64,000 nt of DNA, from assembly GCA_021234155.1 (NCBI GenBank), contig JAJEKV010000010.1, positions 22,656,833 to 22,720,832 of the forward strand, read 5' to 3'. Source of the DNA: Isoetes taiwanensis (Eukaryota > Streptophyta > Lycopodiopsida > Isoetales > Isoetaceae). Shown in pieces: positions 12,541 to 22,399 of this stretch. Numbering within the stretch: position 1 is the first letter of the stretch; each line of letters opens with the position of its first letter. Both the position numbers and the translations under genes were made by a program. The notes under the pieces are model-generated. The model had not been told where the DNA came from, did no database searches, and worked only from the letters and a program-made list of their open reading frames with translations.

Positions 12541-13192
12541 ACCGCTGCACCGCGCATGAAACCAACAAAGCGCCGAATAGATAGGCTTCTCATTCATCTC
12601 GTGATTTTCTACAATGGTGGATGATGGCGCACACATCACGAACTACCCACGAAAAATAAAGGAAAAATCCAATTATAGCATTTGGACCCCAAAAAATACA
12701 ATGCTAATAGATGTGTGGCTGATGTACCTGCCGAAAGCTTATCACCGGGATTAAAAAACCCCGCCCTTTCGGGTTCTCGAGGAAAAACCCTAGTGATAAG
12801 CCTTGACGGCAAGGGGCTTGGACAAACGTAAGGCATAGAAATCGCCTCCGAAACCCCGCATGGAGAAGTCGAAAGCGGATGCCGCCGCCAACCCGTGCAC
12901 CGCACATCACCAACACAACAAACGAGACAACACAAACATACCAGAGGATAGCATCACCCAGGGGGTGGAAAAAAGCATCACCCAGCGGGTGGAAGAAAAA
13001 CATGATAAACAGAAATTTGTGCACAATACAATAAACAAAGAAGGGGGGGAGGGTGGGTTCAAAGAGAATAAGGCATCTGGCGAGAAGAGGAAAGCGCCGA
13101 TGAGACGTTGATGCAGAACCGCGCCTAAAATAGCGAAACCCTAACCAGAAAGGGCATGCGCCGCATGCATGCATGCAAGACATGCATGCTCG

Positions 13193-13247
13193 CCCCATTC
13201 TAGAATGTCGATCCGATGTCTCGGATCGATGCGATTCTAGAATGGGG
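13193..13247. repeat. Array hairpin, copy 3, with different but complementary arms
   Basis: ccccattctagaat (13193-13206) pairs perfectly with attctagaatgggg (13234-13247). An inner gatccga pairs with tcggatc. The arm sequences differ from the caagaatg type, yet pairing is retained. Confidence 0.85.
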
Positions 13248-13988
13248 CTCGCATGAAACCAACAAACCGCCCGAATACCAGAGAACTTCCTTATCAAACT
13301 AGAAATCGAGGGCGAAGGTCACGGGATGAAGGCTAAAGAAGGGCCGAGGCGAGAAAGGACATGCCACAAAGATGACGCGAAACGCCAAATGGGCCAAACC
13401 AAGCGGGAAGAAGCCCCTCCCCTGCCTGGAAACAAATCAAAGAGAATAAGGTACTGCTGAGAGAATATCATTTGGACCCCAAAACAAATACAATGCTAAT
13501 AGATGAGTGGCTGATGTACCTGCCGAAAGCTTATCACCGGGATTAAAAAACCCCGCCCTTTCAGGTTTTCGAGGAAAAACCCTAGTGATAAGCCTTCTGG
13601 CAAGGGGCTTAGACAAGCGTAAGGCATAGAATCGCTCCCAAAACCCGCCGCATGGAGAAGTCAAAGCGGATGGCGCCGCCAACCCACACGCACATCACCA
13701 ACAACAAACGAAAACATACCAAAGAATAGCATCACCCGATTGGGTGGAAAAAAGCATCACCCAATCGTGGAAAACATGATAAATGGAACTTGTACAAAAT
13801 ATAATAAATAAAGAAGGGGGGGAGGGTGGGTTCAAAGAGAATAAGGTACCTGGCGAGAGAAGAGGAAGCCCGATGAAACGTCGATGAAGAACTCTGCAAT
13901 AAGTAGCAAACGCCCAACCTGATGAACGGCCCAAAACGCATGCGATGCATGCATGCGACGCATGCAATGCATGCATGCTCGTCTTGAG

Positions 13989-14028
13989 CAAGAATGCCGA
14001 TTCGCTACGCGAATCGACGACATTCTTG
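13989..14028. repeat. Array hairpin, copy 4
   Basis: Outer arms caagaatg and cattcttg and inner arms gattcg and cgaatc are all intact, giving a two-part stem. Confidence 0.8.
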
Positions 14029-14362
14029 CACTGCGACTCGCATGAAACCAACAAAGCGCCCGAATACCAAAGGACTTCCTTAACAAACTAGGATCGAGGA
14101 CGAAGGTCACAGGATGAAGGCTAAAGGCCGGAAAGGACAGCAGGAAAGCAACGCCAAATTGGCCAAACCAGGCAGGAAGAAGCCCCTCCCCTGCCTGGAA
14201 ACAAATCAAAGAGAATAAGGTACTGCTGAGAGAAGAGGAAGCGCCGATGAAACGTCGATGAAGAACTCTGCAATAAGTAGCAAACGCCCAACCTGATGAA
14301 CGGCCCAAAACGCATGCGATGCATGCATGCGACGCATGCAATGCATGCATGCTCGTCTTGAG

Positions 14363-14397
14363 CAAGAATGCCGATTCGCTACGCGAATCGACGACAT
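14363..14397. repeat. Array hairpin, copy 5, cut at the array end
   Basis: The left arm caagaatg and the inner stem are present. The right arm stops after cgacatt, where unrelated sequence begins, so the array boundary falls inside the hairpin. Confidence 0.7.
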
Positions 14398-15254
14398 TAG
14401 TATGTTCATTCAAATACACTACTAAATTCATAACAAAACCATATTGAAAAGTATAGAAGTAAGGGATCCCATGTTATTATGCTTGATATATAAGTGAGAA
14501 AGTTATGCTTGATATATGAGTGAGAAAGAGTGCAAATATCGTACTCAATCATGCTGGCAGAGAGTTGGGTGCTGCATCTAATAAACAACCATATACCAAT
14601 AGGTCAGTCAAGAGAGCAATGACAAAGAGTTAGGATAAGAGTTGGTATCAACAAGGTTTGGTGATAATGCTAGAACATTGATATCATACAGTTACCCGTA
14701 CAAGCAAAAGAGATTAGATAGTAGTTATTTTTAACGTCCACAAAGACCACGTAACGTCATTGGATGAAACTCTACATAGTGCGACTCTGGGCGGTCTCTC
14801 GAAGCCTAGCTGTTCTAGTAGTGGTGTGTTGCCTTAGAGAGGGGGGTCCAAGCTAAGGTAATCGATAAGTTAGGGGAAAATGCATTATGCACGTCACATA
14901 TGAATATTACAAAAAGGAAGTTGAAAAAAAAAAATATTTTAAACCACTTACCCACTTCTAGACACTTGCTATGTTGGATTAGGGTTAGCTCCCATCACCT
15001 ACAAATTGAGTGGGGCAAATGTCATAAAATTTGTAAGGAACAAAGAGTTTGTGAAGTATGTGCCTCCAAGGAAATTGAATATCTGCATCGTTTTCTCATT
15101 ATTTCTCATGCAATATGCAGCAAAACGATTAAATACCATGTTAATGCAGGTTGCTGAATGCATATGCAATTTTGCACTTTTCCTCTAGAACCTTATTTCT
15201 TCAGGATATGCTACAAGTACGTAAAGCTTGGAGATATTTATAGCACTTCTAACA
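14398..15254. other. Intergenic DNA with one SINE-tail-like motif
   Basis: A short match to the SINE-like tail (tttttaacgtccacaaagacca) lies at about 14728-14749. The phrase tatatatgagtgagaaag is nearly duplicated at about 14486-14530. No supported coding region is seen. Confidence 0.45.
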
Positions 15255-15570
15255 TAATCTAAGGGGATCCAATGAATCTCGAGGAGCAGTAAGAAAATGG
15301 GAGAGCATCCTATGGAATTTCAGGGAATCATGAGAGGAATTAAGATAAGATAAGATAAGGGAACCTCAAACAATCTAATAGCATCTTGATTGAAACCAAG
15401 AGAATTTTGGGCAACTGAAGGGAATCTTGATGGAATAAGGAGCCTCAAGAATCAAAGGGAATATCGAGAGAATATTGCAATCTATTAGAATCTTGAGAGA
15501 CTTAGGAAAACTCATGGTATCTTGTGGGATTCAAAGAATCTTGAGGGAATCTCAAGGGAAATGAATGGTA
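15255..15570. repeat. Degenerate short repeats around the word GGGAATCTTGAG
   Basis: Variants of gaatcttgagggaatc occur about ten times at irregular spacing, in both gaatcttgag and gaatctcaag forms. A short (GATAA)n run sits at about 15344-15360. It looks like an old, degenerated tandem repeat. Confidence 0.6.
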
Positions 15571-17170
15571 TATATACCTTTTCATCGTTTTCCTTCAAGA
15601 CCAGGTTTCTTCCTTGCAATGGCTTGCCATCACACTAAATGTCTTGTAGTAAATAATTAAGAATATTTCAAGCACCGCACTAGTTTGCATGTTAGGACAA
15701 TATGCATTTTCAAGTAGTTGACTTCATATGTTAGCTCACATCCTTCCATTTGCATTCCAGCTTTAAGTTGGAAATAAAGTATCAAATTCTATAACAAGCA
15801 GTCCACTATTCTTAACACATAACGTAATTGGCAAGAGTAAATGCATAAACCCAAAGCCAATAGAATAGAAAACCATTTCTTGTTTGACATTAACTAACTG
15901 GAAAAACGAAGCGCCCTTGACATGGGCGTAAGTGTATCATTTACAGCGTGTGCTCCATACTTGAATGTGCAAAAAAGAAATAAATATTTGATTGGTTTAT
16001 GGTACCTATTACACCTTTTTTTCGTTTAGAGTATACTTTGTGCTTACAACACTCTTGGACGACCTTAGCGCCTAGCTTCCTAAAAACCAGGTGAGTCCAT
16101 CTTGGATGCGTCTATTTCTCTCTAGTTCTAGCATAAAGTGTTGTAACTTTGCATGCAATCTTCTTTTTAGAAGAAGAATATTAGCATTCTTTTTCTTGGA
16201 ACAATCCTTGATCTTTATATTTTGTTACCAAAAATGTGAATGATGCTTACATTTTTTAATGTTCTCGTTTAAGTCTCTCCCCTTATCACATCAGCCCTTT
16301 ATAATGCATTGGTATACGAGTTTCATGTTATACATTTGTTACGATTCACGAAGTTTTTGCTGGTTTTGAAATCAGTGAATGTACTCATTCTGGTTCGCAT
16401 TTTAAGAAATGTGTTGACATTGTGTACATACCTACAACTAGCATATGATAAAAGAGTGCTAGAAATTCAAATATTTCATTAGATGTATTACTTATGTTAA
16501 GGAGTGTCTATCCAATACTAGTGAGGGAAAACCTTTTTCATAGGGTGTTTTGTGTACTCCTTACTCATGTTTGGGTGGTTCAGTAGACTATGGCATGAAG
16601 ATGGGAAGTCAAAAATTCCACATTCCAATTTAAATCATTTTCTTGAACATGGGGAATCCAAGTCTGGCATGTGCAATACGCAATGTCTTTTGCCCAAAGA
16701 TATATGTTATATTGTTCATAGTAGTATATAAAAAAAATGCGTGTCATCAATATTCTATAGTTGGAAATAGTCAAGGGATTACTATTATTTTATTTGATCA
16801 TGCTATTTTATGTGGCTAAGTGGCGGAATGCATCACATGCTTGCCTCTTCATAAAACACTCACAATTGAAAACTAAAGCACATTGGTATACACGACTATT
16901 AATGTTTAATGGGTTTCTATAACATAATTCTTCCGTGAGACTGGCTACATAATTTTGTCAGTATGTGTACCACTATCACCATAGGCTGCTAGTATAGTCT
17001 TAAATAACTTCTTGAAGAGTTGTAGCATCTTTTATTAGCTTAATGCATTTTACATGTTGATCAACTAGCGGAGGTAGTTTAGCACTGAGAACTTGTAGGT
17101 TCAAGCTAGTTGTTAAAGATGGGCAGTTTCATACACGTCTGAATACAAATCAAATTGCAAGAACACGAGC
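15571..17170. other. AT-rich intergenic DNA, nothing recognised
   Basis: No protein resemblance, RNA gene or clear repeat is seen. Short frames here, such as the one at 16580-16774, have no supporting features. Confidence 0.4.
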
Positions 17171-17270
17171 ATAGAATAAAATAGATTAAGACTTTTTTAC
17201 ATCCACGGAGACAAGTGGCCATGAGATCCATACAAATAACATGTCATATACAATGCTGATGTTTTGTATT
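17171..17270 (-). repeat. SINE-like element, 3' part
   Basis: Read on the minus strand, GATCTCATGGCCACTTG leads to TCTCCGTGGATGTAAAAAAG and then a TATTT/TATTC tail. This matches the end of the element at 9211-9352. The 5' boundary is unclear. Confidence 0.45.
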
Positions 17271-17751
17271 TAGCCACATCTCAAGTGGCAAAAGGAGAGG
17301 GTTTGTCTTACTTCTCGAAGGGACCTGAATGTAGGACAAATAGAAATTTGTACATGTAGATATATGGATGGTTTCAAAACGGATAGTAATTGTTGGAAGA
17401 AGTAACAAAGTGGAACTGAAAAAAGTTACCTTTGATCATACATTCAATATAAAGGTGGAACATTATGAAGGTTTCAAGTTGGTAAAGGTTACAACATGGA
17501 ATGTCAGATCAATATACCTAATCTTCTTCACATGATCAATGTGCAAGGGCATATATGTCAAATGGTGGAGCCCCAAACTTGATTATGCAGTGGTTGAGAC
17601 ATTGAAAATGTTAAGGTGTTTTTAATACTGGTGTAATAGTGGGCTTTTAAGTAATATTGATGGCCATAGGCCATTATTGAATGAGCCTAATCGAATTTTA
17701 GCCGTTTTCATGGTCAGCAAATGCTGTGTTCAAGGTTTTACGGAGAGATCC

Positions 17752-17781
17752 ATATGTTCTGCCTATTCCGGCAGAACATAT
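17752..17781. repeat. Perfect 12-bp inverted repeat upstream of the receptor kinase
   Basis: atatgttctgcc and ggcagaacatat are perfectly complementary and separated by 6 nt. The site lies about 730 bp upstream of the kinase start codon. It could be a cruciform, a dimeric factor site or part of an old element. No function is assigned. Confidence 0.65.
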
Positions 17782-18512
17782 TTGAGCAGAACTCCAAGGC
17801 AAGAATCAGCCTCATGTTTTCTCTGTAATTTCATCTCCTTTACTTCCGTTCCTGTACTTCTCAATCTCTGTACAAAAGTTTTTCCGGCTGCCCATGTTGC
17901 CTACGCTTTATCTCGGCCTCGCACTGTTTCTTAATGGGAAACGCCAACAAATATGGGCGCCGCGACTTGGGTTTCTTCGATCTTGCTGTTTCGATCTTAC
18001 TGCTCAGATTTGGAAATTTCAGCTGGATTTAGGGCTACCTTAAGACTAATATTAAACTGAAATGCTCGGCTATGGTTACCATTTTAGGATCCCAACTTAT
18101 TCGACTTCCTCCATCATGTAATTGTTATATTGCTGCTATCGTAATGTTATTTTCCTGTCGCAAATGCGCATTTGACAATCTTTAAACATATGCAGCATTC
18201 TAGAATGGAGGATCTTGGATCCAGTTGCATGATTGCTCCCGAGCATGTACAATGCGGTGGACAGGCACATCGGTTTTGCTAGACTTGAGGTAAATATGTC
18301 TTGCCATATGTTTTTGTAGTTCTTTCTTTTCATTCTTCCTTAGGAGTTATTGATTTGCAGCTATGGCCTGGAACTGGGAATATTTACAGAATGTACTTAA
18401 GTATCTCTAAGATCAGCAGAAGTTTCAAGAAATGAAGCTGTTGAGTATGTATTTGGCCAGAGTATAGTTCACATTAGGACATCTTGTAGTTGCGGGGTTA
18501 CTTCTCAACATC
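17782..18512 (+). promoter_or_regulatory. Probable promoter and 5' leader region of the receptor kinase
   Basis: The region between the inverted repeat and the ATG contains pyrimidine-rich leader-like sequence at about 17815-17935. A possible 5' leader intron donor (ctagacttgag then gtaaat) lies near 18290. No TATA box can be named with confidence and no transcript evidence is available. Confidence 0.3.
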
Positions 18513-20554
18513 ATGGCCAAAAGGGTCTATGATGCTGTTGGACAACAACGACTATGTGTGAAAAAATGTAGCATATTCATTATAATCTGCTTGTTTCAGT
18601 CATGCACGGCCCAGTTGGCAAATGACACTCAAGCTTTACAAGCCTTTAAGGCATCAGTTGACAGTACTGGGCTGCTTAATTGGACGACTGGGAATCCATG
18701 TGATAGCAGCTGGAGAGGCATAGTATGTGAGAGGGGCCGTGTATTTAAAATCATCCTACCAAATGCTCACCTTAGAGGCTCTATAGAATCTCTTGGATCC
18801 CTCGACTCCCTAAGACTTTTGAACTTGAGAGGAAATGCCTTGATTGGCAGCCTTCCAGACTTCTCGCGTTGGAGGAATGTACGGGGTCTTTATTTGCAGC
18901 AAAATGAAATTTCAGGCCAGATTCCAACGTCTATTGCTTCCTTGATTCGTGTGGGCAGATTAGATTTATCATCCAATAATCTTACTGGCCAAATTCCATC
19001 ATTGTTATCGCTGTCCCATCTGTTAACCTTGAGGCTGTCTAACAATTCCTTATCAGGGCAAATTCCTGCTGTAAATGTATCTAATTTGCAAAACTTCAAT
19101 GTTTCTTATAACCATCTTGTTGGGAAAATTCCATCTGGGTTTGCAAAGTTTGACTCTTCTGCTTTTGCAAATAATAGTTTATGTGGGGATCCTTTACCTG
19201 AATGTGTTTCCAGTCCGTCCCCTTCTCCTTCACCACGCATTGTGCCATCCAGTCCAAGTTCACGACCCAATGAGTCAGGGAAAAAGGGTTCAGGCAGCAA
19301 ATTGACCACAGGGGCCATAATTGCAATAGTTGTTGGAGATGCCGCAGTGTTGGTGATAATTATTCTCATGTTTCTGTTTTTCTACTGGAGAAAATATTTG
19401 CGACATGGTCGCGGAAAGTCGGCCAAAAGATTAGAAGATAAAAATGAGTTCTCCTCAAGTCAATATTCAGTTCAGGTACCTGAAGCCGAGAGAAGTAAAT
19501 TGGTTTTCTTCAACCGAGGGAAGAACATCTTTGAATTGGAAGACCTTCTAAGAGCTTCAGCTGAAATGCTTGGGAAGGGAAGCTTTGGAACTGCTTATAA
19601 AGCAGTTCTGGAGGATGGCACAGTTGTAGCTGTCAAGAGGCTGAAGGATGTGAGTATTTCAGGTCGTAAAGAGTTTGAGCAACACATGGAATTAGTTGGG
19701 AAGTTGAAGCATGCCAATATTGTGCAACTCAGAGCATATTATTATGCAAAAGAGGAGAAGCTGCTTGTCTATGACTACATGCCCAATGGCAGCTTGTACT
19801 CACTCCTGCATGGTAAGTTCCTCCCTTGTCTTGCATTGAACAACCTTGAATTTGTGATATATCAATGTTAGCATGGTTGCATAGATTGTTTTATAGTTTA
19901 GTGAGGTAGTTTGATATGTTTGCAGGACATAGGGGACCTGGTCGGACACCACTTGATTGGACGACACGTCTCAAGATCGCAGTGGATGCTGCTCGTGGGC
20001 TGGCTTATATTCATCGCGAATGCGCTGCACACAAAGTTCCACATGGAAATATAAAATCATCAAATGTACTCATTAACAAGACTGGAAATGCTTGCATTTC
20101 TGATTTTGGCTTGGCATTGCTCATGAATGCTACTTCTGCATCGAGATTGGTAGGATATAGGGCACCTGAGCATAATGAAAGCAGGAAAATTTCTCAAAGA
20201 GCAGATGTGTACAGCTTTGGTGTCTTGTTGCTTGAAATTTTGACTGGCAAGGCCCCAGCTCAGTCACATATGCAAGGTGAAGCCATTGATCTGCCAAAAT
20301 GGGTTCAATCTGTAGTCAGAGAGGAATGGACGGCTGAAGTGTTTGATGTAGAGCTGATGAGATACAAAAACATTGAAGAGGAGATGGTGGTAATGTTGCA
20401 AATTGCAATGGTCTGTGTTTCACAGGCTCCCGAAGCACGTCCCAAGATGAGTGAGGTAGTGAAAATGCTGGAGGATATCAAGGGTGAACCATCTCCAATT
20501 AGAGATGACCTTGGAGGGTCACAAAATCCTTCTCCTACATCTGATGGCTCATGA
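18513..20554 (+). CDS. LRR receptor-like kinase, LRR-III type, probable inactive kinase (two exons)
   Basis: This is a plasma-membrane receptor-like protein of about 642 residues, the usual size for the LRR-III subfamily. Exon 1 is 18513-19812, the GT-AG intron is 19813-19925 and exon 2 is 19926-20554. Joining them restores LLHG-HRGPG. The order is a signal peptide (about residues 18-34), an LRR N-terminal cap with [12 protein letters not shown], about five leucine-rich repeats, a Ser/Pro-rich juxtamembrane stretch, a transmembrane helix ([20 protein letters not shown]), [15 protein letters not shown] and the kinase domain. The glycine loop GKGSFG, the lysine in [10 protein letters not shown] and APE are present, but the catalytic loop reads HGNIKSSN in place of HRD. 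This is typical of the subfamily and predicts weak or no phosphotransfer. It is the only clearly intact host gene here. Its specific ligand or pathway cannot be told from sequence. Confidence 0.93.
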
Positions 20555-20727
20555 AGTTTGCCGACATTCATAACATCATTCTTATTATTATGTTTCTATG
20601 CTATGAAGCATCCATTATTAAATTCATTCTGCCTGCTGGTTTTTTCAAACCTGCAGGGAGCCCAGATTGTATTTCACACGAGCTTGCAGGCCATTATTCT
20701 TTTGTACACCACCAAATCAAAAGTCAA

Positions 20728-20733
20728 AATAAA
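20728..20733 (+). terminator. Candidate polyadenylation signal of the receptor kinase
   Basis: An AATAAA hexamer lies about 175 bp after the stop codon, in a plausible 3' untranslated region. The hexamer is common in AT-rich DNA, so support is limited. Confidence 0.35.
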
Positions 20734-21885
20734 AATGTAGGGATATTATATATTTCTTAACTATTTATATATTGAGAACAGTATTCGCTGGTCACAAGAC
20801 ATTCTTTTAATTAGTGGCTACAATGCTTTATTATTATTTCTTCGACTTCTGTTCCCTCTTCCCATTTCTTTTGTATCTCAGTTTTGAGCTAACAATTAAG
20901 CATTGGTTCCAAATGAATCGGTCCCTAAGCAGATCAGGAAGGCCAAATTGGCATGCAAAGTGAAGAAATACCAAAAAAGGACGGTCTCCACATCATTATT
21001 TTCTAAACATATATAAACATTATAGGAAAATTCGATTTTTTTATTCCTATCTCTTTATGTGACACTTGGCAATTCTAGGTGAACACGATTCCGTTTCTAA
21101 CATTGTGTGTCTAAATTTTGTGAACCTCGAGATTTGAATCTTTGCTTCCCTTTCAAGGCAAGTATGCTATGAAAGCCTTAGATTCAAATCATAGGGTGCT
21201 GAATCTTTCCTCCGCCGTAGCTGATAGCCGGCGGAGGCATAGGGTGCGGTCCTGCTTCCACTTCTAAAACTATTCGTGGTTTAGGTCGGCAGCAGCTCAT
21301 GGAGGTGCCAAGGCTCTCCTTTCTTAAGCATGCAAAGCTCTGCTGGACGAAAACGACGTTATTGAGCTTAGATTGCGGCATTTAGACTTCATGTTATTTA
21401 CTATTGTGAGTTTCAGAGTAGGTAACAGGATTATCCTCAAAGTTTTATAGTTGGTTACAGTTTGATTCCGTTTCTTATATTGCATGCCTTCATTCGGTCG
21501 ATCAGGGATTGTGGACAATCTGGTAGCAGTTGCGACGGCTTTCTAAAGTGGCTCAGTGGAGTATACTGATATTTTTGGATGCCAAGCAGACTGGTGCCCA
21601 CTCTTTGCATGCGTCGCGAATGATTTGCCCAGAATGCTTGGAGATTTCACAGTTTTACCCAGAATGATTTGTTGCTCTACAAAATTGCAGAGAATCATTG
21701 CCCTTTTTTATATATCAAAGAATTTAAAAATTTAGATTCATGAAAAGAAATTTGGATCACCCCTTTTTCAGGACCCCGCGATGCAATGCCAGCCATATTG
21801 GGCAACAAAGTCATCTCAGGAGGATCCTTTTCCAGTGGCCAATGGCCAGTGTAAGAAATAAGTTGGAGCTTAAGATCTCATAATT
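20734..21885. other. Intergenic DNA, nothing recognised
   Basis: No gene is supported. A GC-rich inverted pair (tccgccgtagctgatagccggcgga) sits at about 21210-21235. Confidence 0.4.
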
Positions 21886-21887
21886 CC

Positions 21888-22056
21888 AAGCGTCTGGGAT
21901 GGCTATACAATCCAGGGCCTTTGTTTTATGCTTTCTTTGGCAGCATTGCGGGGGTAATTTATCAGAGCAACAAATTGAGCAATTGGAAAAGGGGGTTTTA
22001 AGAAGCGAGCATCCCTTCATGTGGGTTTTAAGGCCTGGGCAAGCTCCTGTTAAAAC
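21888..22056 (+). pseudogene. UDP-glycosyltransferase fragment (family 1), frameshifted
   Basis: The frame starting at 21891 reads RLGWLYNPGPLFYAFFGSIA, which corresponds to the family-1 segment CLEWLDxQxPxSVLYVSFGSIA. After a run of G at about 21948 the match continues in another frame as LSEQQIEQLEKGVLRSEHPF then MWVLRP. This is the stretch that precedes the sugar-donor-binding PSPG box in plant UGTs. The PSPG box (HCGWNS) is not found downstream and no upstream acceptor domain is found, so this is a relic. The match is short but covers two adjacent conserved blocks in the right order. Confidence 0.72.
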
Positions 22057-22306
22057 GGATGCTGACCCATGCTTTATTTATGAAGGACAAGCATCAAATC
22101 CATGAAGCAAAATTAGCTATTTGGGCAACGATATTTCTCGGCTATTTGGGGTGCTCCCCATGGCGGCAATTTAATGGTAGATCCTGCTATGGTGGATGTT
22201 ATGCTCACGTTACACTGCCCAAGACCTGTTATTTGTGGTGCTCAATTTTTATTTTTATAAAATGGCTTTTACACCATTATAATTAATAACTTAGGCCTTT
22301 GAGATC
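22057..22306. other. Possible decayed continuation of the glycosyltransferase relic
   Basis: No clear conserved block follows. The sequence leads into the poly(T) end of LINE B. Confidence 0.3.
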
Positions 22307-22399
22307 TTTTTTTTTTTTTTTTTTTTTTTTTTTGAAGAACTGTGTCATCAATATATTAAAAGAATGGTAATGTTACAAAGCAAGTGAGGAGGAAGGAGA

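Larger units (their letters stand above)
11473..14397. repeat. Complex tandem array of long and short units, each ending in a hairpin
   Basis: Five head-to-tail units can be followed by the shared block catgaaaccaacaaagcgcc near their start and by the CATGCATG-rich block plus hairpin at their end. The approximate units are 11473-12160 (long), 12161-12533 (short), 12534-13233 (long), 13234-14020 (short joined to long) and 14021-14397 (short). Long units contain a second inverted repeat near 11652-11728. Short units contain a block with aagcccctcccctgcctgg. The array starts just inside the right arm of the hairpin and stops just inside the right arm of the last one. Minus-strand ORFs here are repeated translations of the units and do not resemble known proteins. 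Confidence 0.88.

Noticed and set aside
11473-14397. CRISPR-like array
   Set aside because: Units are hundreds of bases long and mostly identical, with no short repeat and unique spacer pattern, in a plant nuclear context.
11826-14431. Repeated minus-strand frames in the tandem array (up to 199 codons)
   Set aside because: They shift frame between units, contain no known domain and reflect the repeat structure.
17677-17934. 85-codon frame upstream of the receptor kinase
   Set aside because: It spans the palindrome and leader-like DNA and resembles no family.
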